Source: an uncultured Eisenbergiella sp.
GTDB lineage: Bacteria; Bacillota; Clostridia; Lachnospirales; Lachnospiraceae
Direction: 5' to 3'
Assembly (NCBI GenBank): GCA_947627215.1
Contig: CANQVD010000004.1
Span: 62,001 to 126,000 of the forward strand
DNA: 64,000 nt
Shown here: positions 25,722 through 33,110 of the stretch, piece after piece
How the letters are laid out: each line of letters opens with the position of its first letter
Position numbering within the stretch: the first letter of the stretch is position 1
The notes under the pieces: generated by a model
What the model saw: the letters and a program-made list of their open reading frames with translations, nothing else
Databases searched by the model: none
What the model was told of the DNA's origin: nothing
Translations under genes and position numbers: made by a program

Positions 25722-26565
25722 CTGCGATCTCCCGGCTGGTCTTGGGCCGGTTCATGGTGTACAGATGGATGTGTCTGACGCCGTGGGCCTTCAGGTCCAG
25801 GATCTGCCGGATGGCGTAATCCGTACCCGCCCGGCGCATGTCCTCCTTATCGTCGGCATGTACGGCCACCAGATCCGCGAAGGTCTTCGGGACGGAGGAA
25901 CCGGAGAGGTGGACGGTGGTGCCGATCTGCTGGGCGGTGGTGATGGGCATGATACCGGCACAGATGGGCAGCGTAATGCCAGCGGCCCGGGCCTTTTCCA
26001 CGAAGCGGTAAAAGAATTCGTTGTCAAAGAAGAGCTGGGTGATCAGGAATTCCGCACCGGCCTCTTCTTTTTCTTTCAGATGGGAGATGTCCGTGTCCAT
26101 GTCAGGCGCTTCATAATGTTTTTCCGGATAGCAGGCGCCCGCGATGTGCAGGGAAGTGTTTTCCTTCAGAAAACGGGTCAGATCGGAGGCGTGGGCGAAA
26201 TCCCGTCCCTTGAACTGCTCGTCCGACATCCAGGAGGGCCGGTCGCCCCGCAGCGCCAGCACATGATCGATGCCCGCCTCCTGAAGCTGAGCGGTGACGT
26301 TTAGGATGTCAGCCGCCTTGGAGCCCACACAGGTCAGATGGGCCAGCGTGGGAACATGCAGTTCATTCTGGATATAGGAGGCGATCTCCGCCGTGTTCTT
26401 CGCGCGGCTGCCGCCCGCCCCGTAGGTGACGCTGAAAAAGTCCGGCCTGATGTCCGCCAGTTTCTGCAGGGTGGCGTATGCCTTTTCGAATTCTTCCTCC
26501 GTCTTCGGCGGGGACACCTCGAAGGAGAGCGTGGAGCCGCCGTTTAGAAATAAATCGCTGATCAT
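25708..26565 (-). CDS. metF: methylenetetrahydrofolate reductase
   Basis: The 285-residue TIM-barrel flavoprotein begins with the FEVSPPKTEEE motif (conserved catalytic Glu) and keeps the family's LALRGD segment. It reduces 5,10-methylene-THF to 5-methyl-THF for methionine synthesis or the Wood-Ljungdahl methyl branch. GAGGAA precedes the ATG. Divergent from the MoxR gene across 135 nt. Confidence 0.93.
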   Translation of the reverse strand: MISDLFLNGGSTLSFEVSPPKTEEEFEKAYATLQKLADIRPDFFSVTYGAGGSRAKNTAEIASYIQNELHVPTLAHLTCVGSKAADILNVTAQLQEAGIDHVLALRGDRPSWMSDEQFKGRDFAHASDLTRFLKENTSLHIAGACYPEKHYEAPDMDTDISHLKEKEEAGAEFLITQLFFDNEFFYRFVEKARAAGITLPICAGIMPITTAQQIGTTVHLSGSSVPKTFADLVAVHADDKEDMRRAGTDYAIRQILDLKAHGVRHIHLYTMNRPKTSREIAEAVR

Positions 26566-26700
26566 CGGTAATTCCTCGAATCTTCTTGATTTTGAACCTC
26601 AAATATCGTACCATGTTATTGGACGCTTTGCAAGGGCGGTTTTTGGACGGCAGTGAAACAGACTATATAAGCCGCGGGCGCGGCAGAATGAGAGGAAAGT

Positions 26701-27513
26701 ATGCAGGAATCTTTTAACAGCACCGGACAGTATGTCGCCAGCGAACAGTTGATGGCCAGCGTGAACGTGGCCATCGCGCTGCAGAAGCCGCTTCTGATCA
26801 AAGGGGAACCGGGCACGGGCAAGACCATGCTGGCGGAGGCTGTGGCCCAGTCTCTGGGAAAACGCCTGATCATCTGGAATATCAAATCCACCACTAAGGC
26901 CCAGGATGGTCTGTATATGTACGACACGATCCAGCGTCTGTATGACGGGCAGTTCGGCGAGGAGGGCGTGGACGATATCGCCCGTTATATCAAGCTGGGC
27001 AAGCTGGGCGAGGCCTTTGATTCGGAGGATCAGGTGGTGCTTCTGATTGATGAGATCGACAAGGCCGATCTGGAATTCCCCAATGACCTGCTCTGGGAGC
27101 TGGATCAGATGGAATTCTATATTCATGAGACGAAGCGCACCGTGAAGGCGAAGCACCGTCCCATCGTGATCATCACTTCAAACGCAGAGAAGGAGCTGCC
27201 GGACGCTTTTCTGCGCCGCTGTATTTTCCACTATATTGACTTCCCGGACGAGGCGCTGATGGAGGAGATCGTGCGCGTTCATTATCCGGAGGTGGAGGAT
27301 AAGCTTTTAAAGGAGGCCATGAGCGTGTTCTATGAGATCCGCTCCTTCCGCGACATCCGCAAGAAGCCCAGCACCTCCGAGCTGATCGACTGGATTAATG
27401 CGCTGCAGTTGGGCGGCATTCCCACGGAAAAGATCCGCAGGGAGCTTCCGTTCGTGGGCGTCATCGTGAAAAAGGATGAGGATCTGGAGACCGTGCGCCA
27501 GAAGATGGCATAA
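26701..27513 (+). CDS. MoxR-type AAA+ ATPase
   Basis: The 270-residue protein has Walker A GEPGTGKT (residues about 37-44), Walker B LLIDEIDKAD, sensor region TSNAEKELPDAFLRRC with the arginine finger, and a C-terminal lid. MoxR ATPases act as chaperones with a VWA-domain partner; the gene for one lies 95 nt downstream. The client complex is unknown. Divergent from metF. Confidence 0.9.
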   Translation: MQESFNSTGQYVASEQLMASVNVAIALQKPLLIKGEPGTGKTMLAEAVAQSLGKRLIIWNIKSTTKAQDGLYMYDTIQRLYDGQFGEEGVDDIARYIKLGKLGEAFDSEDQVVLLIDEIDKADLEFPNDLLWELDQMEFYIHETKRTVKAKHRPIVIITSNAEKELPDAFLRRCIFHYIDFPDEALMEEIVRVHYPEVEDKLLKEAMSVFYEIRSFRDIRKKPSTSELIDWINALQLGGIPTEKIRRELPFVGVIVKKDEDLETVRQKMA

Positions 27514-27608
27514 AGGCCGGCCGCGGGGCAGGGGCAGGCAGGACCGCGGAGTACGGAGAGCTCCGGGAATTATTAGGCAAAAGTCATAAAGCGGGGACGG
27601 GAGGCTTT

Positions 27609-28814
27609 ATGTTCACGAAGTTTTTTTATACCTGTAAGGCCAAGGGGCTGCACATTACGCTGAGCGAATGGCTGACGCTGCAGGAAGCGCTGGACAAGGG
27701 ACTGGCGGGCAGCAGCCTGACGGGCTTTTATTATCTGGCCCGGATGATCCTGGTGAAGAGCGAGACGGATTTCGATAAGTTCGATCTGGCTTTTGACGAG
27801 TGCTTCAAGGCCATGAAGTCCGAGAACGAAGTGGGCAGCGAGATGCTGCGCTGGCTGGACAAATCCGATATGCTGGAGCTGGCCCATGAGGATGCCAGAA
27901 AGTGGCTCAACGAGGGCGAGGATCTGCAGATCGACAAGGAGGATGTGGAGGAGAAGTTCAAAGAGCGTCTGAAGGATCAGGATACCGAGCACAATGGCGG
28001 CAGCTACTGGATCGGCACCATGGGCAAGACCTCCTTTGGCAATCTGGGCGGCAATGTGGGCGGCGTCCGCGTGGGCGGCAAGACCGGCTATCAGTCCGCG
28101 TTCGCCGTCGTCGGCGCGCGGAAATACCGGGACTTCCGGGATGACCGGATGCTGGACAACAGGCAGTTCCAGATGGCGTTCCGGCGTCTCAGACAGTTTT
28201 CCACCAAGCTGGATGTGCCGAAGACCGAGCTGGATATCCCCGGCACCGTGGATAAAACCTGCAACAACGGCGGCTGTCTGCAGATCGTCATGGAAAAGCC
28301 CCGGAAAAATTCTGTGAAGCTGCTGCTTTTGTTCGATTCCGGCGGCACCATGATCCCGTTTTCCAGCCTGATGAACGAGCTGTTCCAGGCCGTGAACAAG
28401 TCGAACCACTTCAAAGACGTGAAATGCTATTATTTTCACAACTGCATCTATTCCAAGCTCTATAAGACGCCCGAATGCGAAAACGGGGACTGGGTGGATA
28501 CCGATTGGGTGTTCCGCAACCTGGACAGCGACTATAAGGTGATCATCGTGGGGGATGCCGCGATGGCGCCCGAGGAGCTTTATTCCGATTCCGGCAACTA
28601 TCGGGGGCCCAACGGCGGGCTGTCCGGCTGGGAATGGCTGCAGCTCATGAAGCGCCATTATAAGAAGATCATCTGGCTTAATCCCAAAATGGCCCCGGGA
28701 CATGCGCCCTGGCGGGAGGCGGAGACGGCCATCAAGGAGATCCTGCCCATGTACAAGCTGACGGTGGAAGGGCTGAATCAGGGGATGATCCGGTTGATGA
28801 CGAACAAATTATGA
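27609..28814 (+). CDS. VWA-domain (CoxE-like) partner of MoxR ATPase
   Basis: The 401-residue protein has an N-terminal helical region and a C-terminal von Willebrand A-like domain starting near residue 235. The metal site reads DSGGT instead of the canonical DxSxS, with Thr in the last position. No signal peptide, so cytosolic. Pairing with MoxR fits the MoxR/VWA chaperone family, which inserts metals or remodels protein complexes in studied cases; the client here is not apparent from the surrounding genes. Confidence 0.85.
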   Translation: MFTKFFYTCKAKGLHITLSEWLTLQEALDKGLAGSSLTGFYYLARMILVKSETDFDKFDLAFDECFKAMKSENEVGSEMLRWLDKSDMLELAHEDARKWLNEGEDLQIDKEDVEEKFKERLKDQDTEHNGGSYWIGTMGKTSFGNLGGNVGGVRVGGKTGYQSAFAVVGARKYRDFRDDRMLDNRQFQMAFRRLRQFSTKLDVPKTELDIPGTVDKTCNNGGCLQIVMEKPRKNSVKLLLLFDSGGTMIPFSSLMNELFQAVNKSNHFKDVKCYYFHNCIYSKLYKTPECENGDWVDTDWVFRNLDSDYKVIIVGDAAMAPEELYSDSGNYRGPNGGLSGWEWLQLMKRHYKKIIWLNPKMAPGHAPWREAETAIKEILPMYKLTVEGLNQGMIRLMTNKL

Positions 28815-28837
28815 AAAATATCATTTATTTTAGCGTC

Positions 28838-28880
28838 GCAACTAAATACAGTTGCAAACATCGAAATGGTGTGATATATT
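28838..28880 (+). promoter_or_regulatory. hicAB promoter with overlapping inverted repeat
   Basis: TTGCAA (28852-28857), 17-nt spacer, TATATT (28875-28880). An inverted repeat GCAACT/AGTTGC (28838-28843 with 28850-28855) overlaps the -35, a likely operator for the HicB antitoxin. Confidence 0.6.
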
Positions 28881-28902
28881 ATTTTTAGAGAAAGGTTTGT
28901 GA

Positions 28903-29157
28903 ATGGGACAAAAGGATAAACTAATAAAGCGTTTGAAGTCAAAGCCAAAGGATTTTACATTTGATGAGGCGGAGACACTTTTAAACTGTTTATCTTATAT
29001 ACGATCTGATAAGGGCAGAACCAGCGGATCAAGAGTAATCTTTGAGTGTGAGGGGAAACCGCCGATTTTGCTTCATAAACCGCATCCGAGGAAAGAACTT
29101 CTGCAATACCAGGTGAAACAGTTGCTTGAGATATTGGAACGGGAGGGTTTGATTTGA
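28903..29157 (+). CDS. hicA: HicA-type mRNA interferase toxin
   Basis: The 84-residue protein shows the dsRBD-like HicA fold, including GSRVIFE and the conserved HKPHPRKEL segment, where the catalytic His belongs. HicA toxins cleave mRNA and are neutralised by HicB. The AT-rich composition differs from the GC-rich neighbours and suggests acquisition. It overlaps hicB by 4 nt. Confidence 0.85.
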   Translation: MGQKDKLIKRLKSKPKDFTFDEAETLLNCLSYIRSDKGRTSGSRVIFECEGKPPILLHKPHPRKELLQYQVKQLLEILEREGLI

Positions 29158-29495
29158 ACAATACGATTATGTATAAGGGATATATCGGGAGCGTAGAATT
29201 TTCTGAATCGGACTGTGTATTTTATGGTAGGGTCATGGGAATACGGGCGTTAATTTCTTATGAGGGAACGACCGCGAAGGAATTGGTCGATGATTTTCAT
29301 CTGGCGGTGGATGACTACCTCATGCTCTGCAAAGAACAGGGAAAAGAGCCGGAACATGCATATAAAGGCAGTTTTAATGTGCGGATATCTCCGGAGCTTC
29401 ACCGCGAAGCGGCTGTTTTTGCCTTGTCGCATCAGATGACACTGAACAGCTTTGTGGAGAAGGCGATGAGAAACCAGTTGAGCATCAGTCATTGA
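29154..29495 (+). CDS. hicB: HicB-type antitoxin
   Basis: The 113-residue protein has an N-terminal degenerate RNase H-like HicB domain and a C-terminal ribbon-helix-helix part (FNVRISPELHREA... SFVEKAM), the DNA-binding half that should repress hicAB. TTG 29154 overlaps the hicA stop and follows GGGAGGG; ATG 29169 is an alternative. AT-rich like hicA. Confidence 0.85.
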   Translation: MNNTIMYKGYIGSVEFSESDCVFYGRVMGIRALISYEGTTAKELVDDFHLAVDDYLMLCKEQGKEPEHAYKGSFNVRISPELHREAAVFALSHQMTLNSFVEKAMRNQLSISH

Positions 29496-29556
29496 GACCG
29501 GCCTTGGAATAACGGAACAGAAGCGACGGCAATATGTCCGAAGCGTCTTTAAAAAT

Positions 29557-29603
29557 AAGGCCGCGTCATATCCGAAAAGGAACTTCGGATATGACGCGGC
29601 CTT
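29557..29603. terminator. bidirectional terminator between hicB and the purF paralogue
   Basis: A perfect 20-bp stem (29557-29576 with 29584-29603) with a 7-nt loop; flanked by TTTTC on the plus side and ATTTTTA on the minus side, so it can end transcription from both convergent genes. Confidence 0.9.
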
Positions 29604-29616
29604 TTCATCCCATCGG

Positions 29617-31029
29617 TCAGACGCATCCGTCCCAGCAGTAGGTGCACAGCCTGTCGCGGCCGATACCCACGGATTCGATCAGATCGTCCAGGCGGTGATA
29701 GCGCAGGCTGGTGAAATTGAGCTGCCTGCAGATGCGATCGACCATTTCGTGGTACTGGGGAGAATCCGGATCGGCATAAACGTCCAGGTTCGGATATTTG
29801 TCGTCGCCCTCCATTTCCTGAATGATCCTTCTGGTGATCAGCTCCATCTCGGAGGTGGAGCGGGAGAAGTTCAGGTATCTGCAACCGAAGAGAAGCGGCG
29901 GGCAGGCGGGGCGGACATGGACCTCTCTGGCTCCGCTCTTGTAGAGGAATTCCGTGGTTTCCCGAAGCTGGGTGCCGCGGACGATGGAGTCGTCGATGAG
30001 CAAAAGGCTCTGGCCTTTGATCAGGTCATGGACCGGGATCAGCTTCATCCGGGCGATCAGGTTGCGGCGGCTCTGCATGGTGGGCATGAAGGAGCGCGGC
30101 CAGGTCGGCGTGTATTTGATGAAGGGACGGGAGTAGGGAATTCCGGATTCATTGGCGTAGCCGATGGCGTGGGCTGTGCCGGAATCCGGTACGCCTGCCA
30201 CGATGTCGGGCTTTACGCTGCCCGCATCCCGTCTGGCCAGGGCGGCGCCGCAGTGATAACGCATTTTTTCCACGCTGATGCCCTCGTAGGAAGAGGACGG
30301 ATATCCGTAATAGACCCAGAGGAAGGTGCAGATCTTCATCTCACTGCCCGGCCGGACCAGCGTCTGGACCCCTTCGGGCGTCAGGATGACGATCTCGCCG
30401 GGTCCCAGCTCCCGCAGAGGGGTGTAGCCCAGGTTCAGATAGGAAAAGCTCTCAAAGGCCATGCAGAAGGCGCCTTCCTTCTGCCCCAGGGAAATGGGGG
30501 TGCGGCCCATCCTGTCCCGCGCTGCGTATATGCCCTTCGGCGTCATGACGGCGATGGACATGGAGCCGTCGATGAGCTCCTGCGCGTACCGGATGCCGTC
30601 GATAAGATTGTCCCGCTGGTTGATGATGGTCGCCACCAGCTCCGTGGCGTTGATGTCGCCGCCGCTCATTTCCAGAAAATGGGTGGGGGAGGTGTCGAGC
30701 AGTCTGTTGACGATTTCGTCGGTGTTGTTGATCTTTCCCACAGTCATGATGGAAAAGGTGCCATGGTGGGAGCGGATGATCAGCGGCTGGGGTTCATAGT
30801 CCGAGATACATCCGATCCCCAGGTGGCCGTGCATGCGTTCCACTTCTTTGTCGAATTTGGTTCGGAAGGGGGCGTTCTCGATATTGTGGATGCCCCGGTT
30901 GAACCCTTCCTTATTGTCATAAACCGCCATCCCCGCGCGGCGGGTGCCCAGATGGGAATGATAGTCTGTCCCAAAGAAAAGATCGAAAATACAGTCCTCT
31001 TTTGCCGCAACTCCGAAAAATCCGCTCAT
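29617..31029 (-). CDS. PurF-like amidophosphoribosyltransferase lacking glutaminase residues
   Basis: The 470-residue protein has both PurF halves. The PRTase half is intact, with the PRPP loop LLIDDSIVRGTQ. The glutaminase half is not: residue 2, normally the nucleophile Cys, is Ser (MSGFFG); the glutamine-binding RYST-type motif reads GIGCIS; and the NG of the oxyanion hole reads VGKINN. Cysteines matching the Fe-S ligands of Bacillus PurF remain (ICTFLW, FGCRY, CTYC near the C-terminus). It may use free ammonia, have another role, or be regulatory. No purine genes lie beside it. It is monocistronic with a long structured leader. Confidence 0.8.
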   Translation of the reverse strand: MSGFFGVAAKEDCIFDLFFGTDYHSHLGTRRAGMAVYDNKEGFNRGIHNIENAPFRTKFDKEVERMHGHLGIGCISDYEPQPLIIRSHHGTFSIMTVGKINNTDEIVNRLLDTSPTHFLEMSGGDINATELVATIINQRDNLIDGIRYAQELIDGSMSIAVMTPKGIYAARDRMGRTPISLGQKEGAFCMAFESFSYLNLGYTPLRELGPGEIVILTPEGVQTLVRPGSEMKICTFLWVYYGYPSSSYEGISVEKMRYHCGAALARRDAGSVKPDIVAGVPDSGTAHAIGYANESGIPYSRPFIKYTPTWPRSFMPTMQSRRNLIARMKLIPVHDLIKGQSLLLIDDSIVRGTQLRETTEFLYKSGAREVHVRPACPPLLFGCRYLNFSRSTSEMELITRRIIQEMEGDDKYPNLDVYADPDSPQYHEMVDRICRQLNFTSLRYHRLDDLIESVGIGRDRLCTYCWDGCV

Positions 31030-31162
31030 GCCATCCTCCGTTTTAGACTGATTGAATCAAAAAAATTTGAAGGGATACAGACCGTGTTCGAGAGCACGTC
31101 TGTCTTTGGCGGAACAGACGTCCGCCGACGGGCGTGGGCTGCCTCAGCCGCAGCGCCCTGTT
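31030..31162 (-). promoter_or_regulatory. structured 5' leader of the purF paralogue
   Basis: About 133 nt separate the predicted transcription start from ATG 31029. On the RNA strand I see a compound stem GGGCG-[GCUGC...GCAGC]-CGCCC near the 5' end, a GGCGGA/UCCGCC hairpin, and an ACAGAC-GUG segment that can pair either with the upstream ACGUCUGU (8 bp) or with the downstream CAC-GUCUGU (one bulge). A U7 run follows 11 nt later. Mutually exclusive pairings suggest an attenuator or riboswitch; I could not match a known class. Confidence 0.45.
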
Positions 31163-31165
31163 TTT

Positions 31166-31194
31166 ATTGTAGCATAGGGCGGTACAAACAACAA
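31166..31194 (-). promoter_or_regulatory. extended -10 promoter of the purF paralogue
   Basis: Minus strand: TTGTTG (31189-31194), 17-nt spacer, TGC-TACAAT (-10 at 31166-31171). The TGn extension compensates for a weak -35. Confidence 0.6.
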
Positions 31195-31353
31195 TTAGAA
31201 AAAAAATCCGAATCAGCCCCAAAAGTTGTCAGGATGTGACAGTCTGCGCGGCCTTTTCCGTTTTTTTATATTCAGGATGATGAAAAAAATCCGTTATAAG
31301 TTTTGCGAGGGAGGCCGAAAAACGATGGGCTGCGTTTGAATGCGGAAAAACAG
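31195..31353. other. gene-free spacer between purF-like and hipBA promoters
   Basis: The whole gap 31030-31495 is 466 nt. Apart from the leader, promoters and operator listed separately, this middle part has T-runs near 31255-31270 and several CAGGATG heptamers, but no ORF or RNA gene I can support. Confidence 0.35.
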
Positions 31354-31382
31354 TGGACAAGTCAGGATGCGGGATTTATAAT
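31354..31382 (+). promoter_or_regulatory. hipBA promoter
   Basis: TGGACA (31354-31359), 17-nt spacer, TATAAT (31377-31382). The -10 runs into the left arm of the large inverted repeat, so repressor binding would block it. Confidence 0.7.
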
Positions 31383-31443
31383 AGATAATATATGATCTGT
31401 TTTCAAGAAAAATTCACATAACAGATCATATATTATCTATTAT
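31378..31443. promoter_or_regulatory. 24-bp perfect inverted repeat, hipBA operator
   Basis: 31378-31401 is the exact reverse complement of 31420-31443, with an 18-nt spacer. Each arm is itself a near-palindrome of the form AGAT-N8-ATCT, so there are two operator sites, resembling the paired HipB sites of other hipBA loci. HipB autorepression is inferred. Confidence 0.75.
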
Positions 31444-31495
31444 GATATCTTGGATTTGCAGGCGGCAGCCAGCAGGCCGGAAGGAGGGTACGGTT

Positions 31496-31777
31496 ATGTC
31501 CCGTGAATATGTGTGGGAGACCGCGGAGGAAATCGATCTGCAGATGGCGAAGCGGGTGAAGGCCATCAGACGGCGACGGGCCATTTCTCAGGAGGAATTG
31601 AGCCGCCTGAGCGGTGTCAGCTTTGGCTCCGTCAAACGGTTTGAGTCCACCGGGAAAATATCGCTTCTGTCCCTGACCAGAATCGCTTCGTCTTTGGGCT
31701 GCGCGGATGAGATACGGGGGCTGTTCACACAGGTCCCGTATCAGAGCATCGAGGAGGTTGTCCGTGAAGGAAGATAA
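31496..31777 (+). CDS. hipB: HipB-like XRE antitoxin
   Basis: The 93-residue protein is an XRE HTH (ISQEELSRLSGVSFGSVKRFE) and directly precedes hipA, with a 14-nt overlap. It should bind the inverted repeat upstream and hold HipA inactive. ATG 31496 follows AAGGAGGG; an earlier in-frame ATG (31442) lies inside the operator arm and is rejected. Confidence 0.85.
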   Translation: MSREYVWETAEEIDLQMAKRVKAIRRRRAISQEELSRLSGVSFGSVKRFESTGKISLLSLTRIASSLGCADEIRGLFTQVPYQSIEEVVREGR

Positions 31778-32909
31778 CAGACTGAGGGTGCGTTTTGGGG
31801 ATCGGCTTGTGGGAACCATGGCATTGACCGCCGATAAGAAGGCCGCATTCGCCTATGACGATGGATGGCTGCAGGACGGATTTCCGATCAGTCCGTTTTC
31901 TCTGCCCTTGAAAAAACAGGTCTTTCTTCCGCAAAAAGATTATTTTCAGGGGCTGTTCGGTGTATTTGCGGACAGCCTGCCGGATGCGTGGGGAAATCTT
32001 TTGCTGAACAGGCTTTTGAAGAGGAACGGCATGGATCCGGGGCGTGTCAATATATTGGAACGTCTGGCGATCATCGGATTGGCCGGTATGGGAGCGCTGA
32101 TCTATGAGCCGGAACGCCGTATGGAAGGCGATGCTACCGGAATCGATCTGGACGAGCTTGCCGGGCAGTGCCGCCGGCTGCTTCTGTCAGAGTATGAGGA
32201 GGACCTGGATAAGCTTTACAGATTGGGAGGTACAAGCGGCGGCACCCGGCCGAAGATCATGACCGCGGTGGACGGAGAGGATTGGATCATCAAATTCCCG
32301 GCGCCCTGGGACGGAAAGGATGCGGGGCAGATGGAATACGATTACGCGGCCTGCGCGAAAGCGTGCGGCATTGAGGTGCCGCAGACCAGGTTGTTTCCCT
32401 CAGCCGTCTGCAAAGGCTATTTCGGGAGCCGCAGATTTGACCGGCGGCGCGAGGGAACAGCGGTGCGGCGTTTTCATGTTCTGACTGCGGCAGCGCTTTT
32501 GGAGTTGGACTTCGGGCAGCCAAGCCTGGATTATCATGAACTGATGAAGCTGACCCGGATCCTCACAGGGGGCCGTTGGGAAGACATGGAGAATATGTTC
32601 CGCAGAATGTGCTTTAATGTGTTTGCACATAACAGGGATGATCATTCCAAAAATTTTTCGTTTCTCTATCATGAGGAAACGGATGAATGGCGTCTGAGTC
32701 CTGCCTATGATCTGACCTACAGCACGACATACTATGGGGAGCATATGACCGCGGTGGACGGCGAAGGGGCCTCCCCCGGACCCGCGCAACTGATGGCAGT
32801 TGGGGTAAAGGCTGGAATCTCCCGGAAACGCTGTCAGGATATGATGGAGGAAGTGCGGGACTGCGTGAAGAAGTTCCTTGGGAATTATCTGCGGGATGGC
32901 GAAGCTTGA
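31764..32909 (+). CDS. hipA: HipA-family Ser/Thr kinase toxin
   Basis: The 381-residue kinase has the HipA N-terminal subdomain, the glycine loop region GGTSGGTRPK, catalytic HNRDDHSKNFSF and metal-binding AYDLTYS. Catalytic residues look intact. In E. coli HipA phosphorylates glutamyl-tRNA synthetase and causes persistence; the target here is unknown. GTG 31764 after GAGGAGG gives a 14-nt overlap with hipB. Confidence 0.88.
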   Translation: MKEDNRLRVRFGDRLVGTMALTADKKAAFAYDDGWLQDGFPISPFSLPLKKQVFLPQKDYFQGLFGVFADSLPDAWGNLLLNRLLKRNGMDPGRVNILERLAIIGLAGMGALIYEPERRMEGDATGIDLDELAGQCRRLLLSEYEEDLDKLYRLGGTSGGTRPKIMTAVDGEDWIIKFPAPWDGKDAGQMEYDYAACAKACGIEVPQTRLFPSAVCKGYFGSRRFDRRREGTAVRRFHVLTAAALLELDFGQPSLDYHELMKLTRILTGGRWEDMENMFRRMCFNVFAHNRDDHSKNFSFLYHEETDEWRLSPAYDLTYSTTYYGEHMTAVDGEGASPGPAQLMAVGVKAGISRKRCQDMMEEVRDCVKKFLGNYLRDGEA

Positions 32910-33015
32910 ATCCTCAAACAACAGGTAACACAATGACAGGCCCAAAGCATGCCGGAGCTGATAAAACCGGAAGAAAAGAACCTTTTAGTAGAAATCCGAG
33001 AACTTCGAAAAAAGA

Positions 33016-33062
33016 AACCGATGGTCACCTGCCGATACGCAGTTGGGCCATCGGTATTTTTT
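33016..33062 (+). terminator. hipBA terminator
   Basis: ACCGATGG (33017-33024) pairs with CCATCGGT (33048-33055) and is followed by ATTTTTTC. It lies about 110 nt after the hipA stop, ahead of the convergent repressor gene. Confidence 0.8.
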
Positions 33063-33110
33063 CTTTCAGAAATTATCCAGAAGCCGCGTCCTGATCAGGC
33101 CGTCCACGGG

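Noticed and set aside
31125-31165. A plus-strand terminator formed by the GGGCG/CGCCC stem and following T-run
   Set aside because: No plus-strand transcript is expected there: hicB already ends at a 20-bp-stem terminator 1.5 kb upstream. The stem makes more sense in the minus-strand leader.
31442-31495. A longer HipB starting at ATG 31442
   Set aside because: It lies in the right arm of the operator and has no ribosome site; ATG 31496 follows AAGGAGGG.
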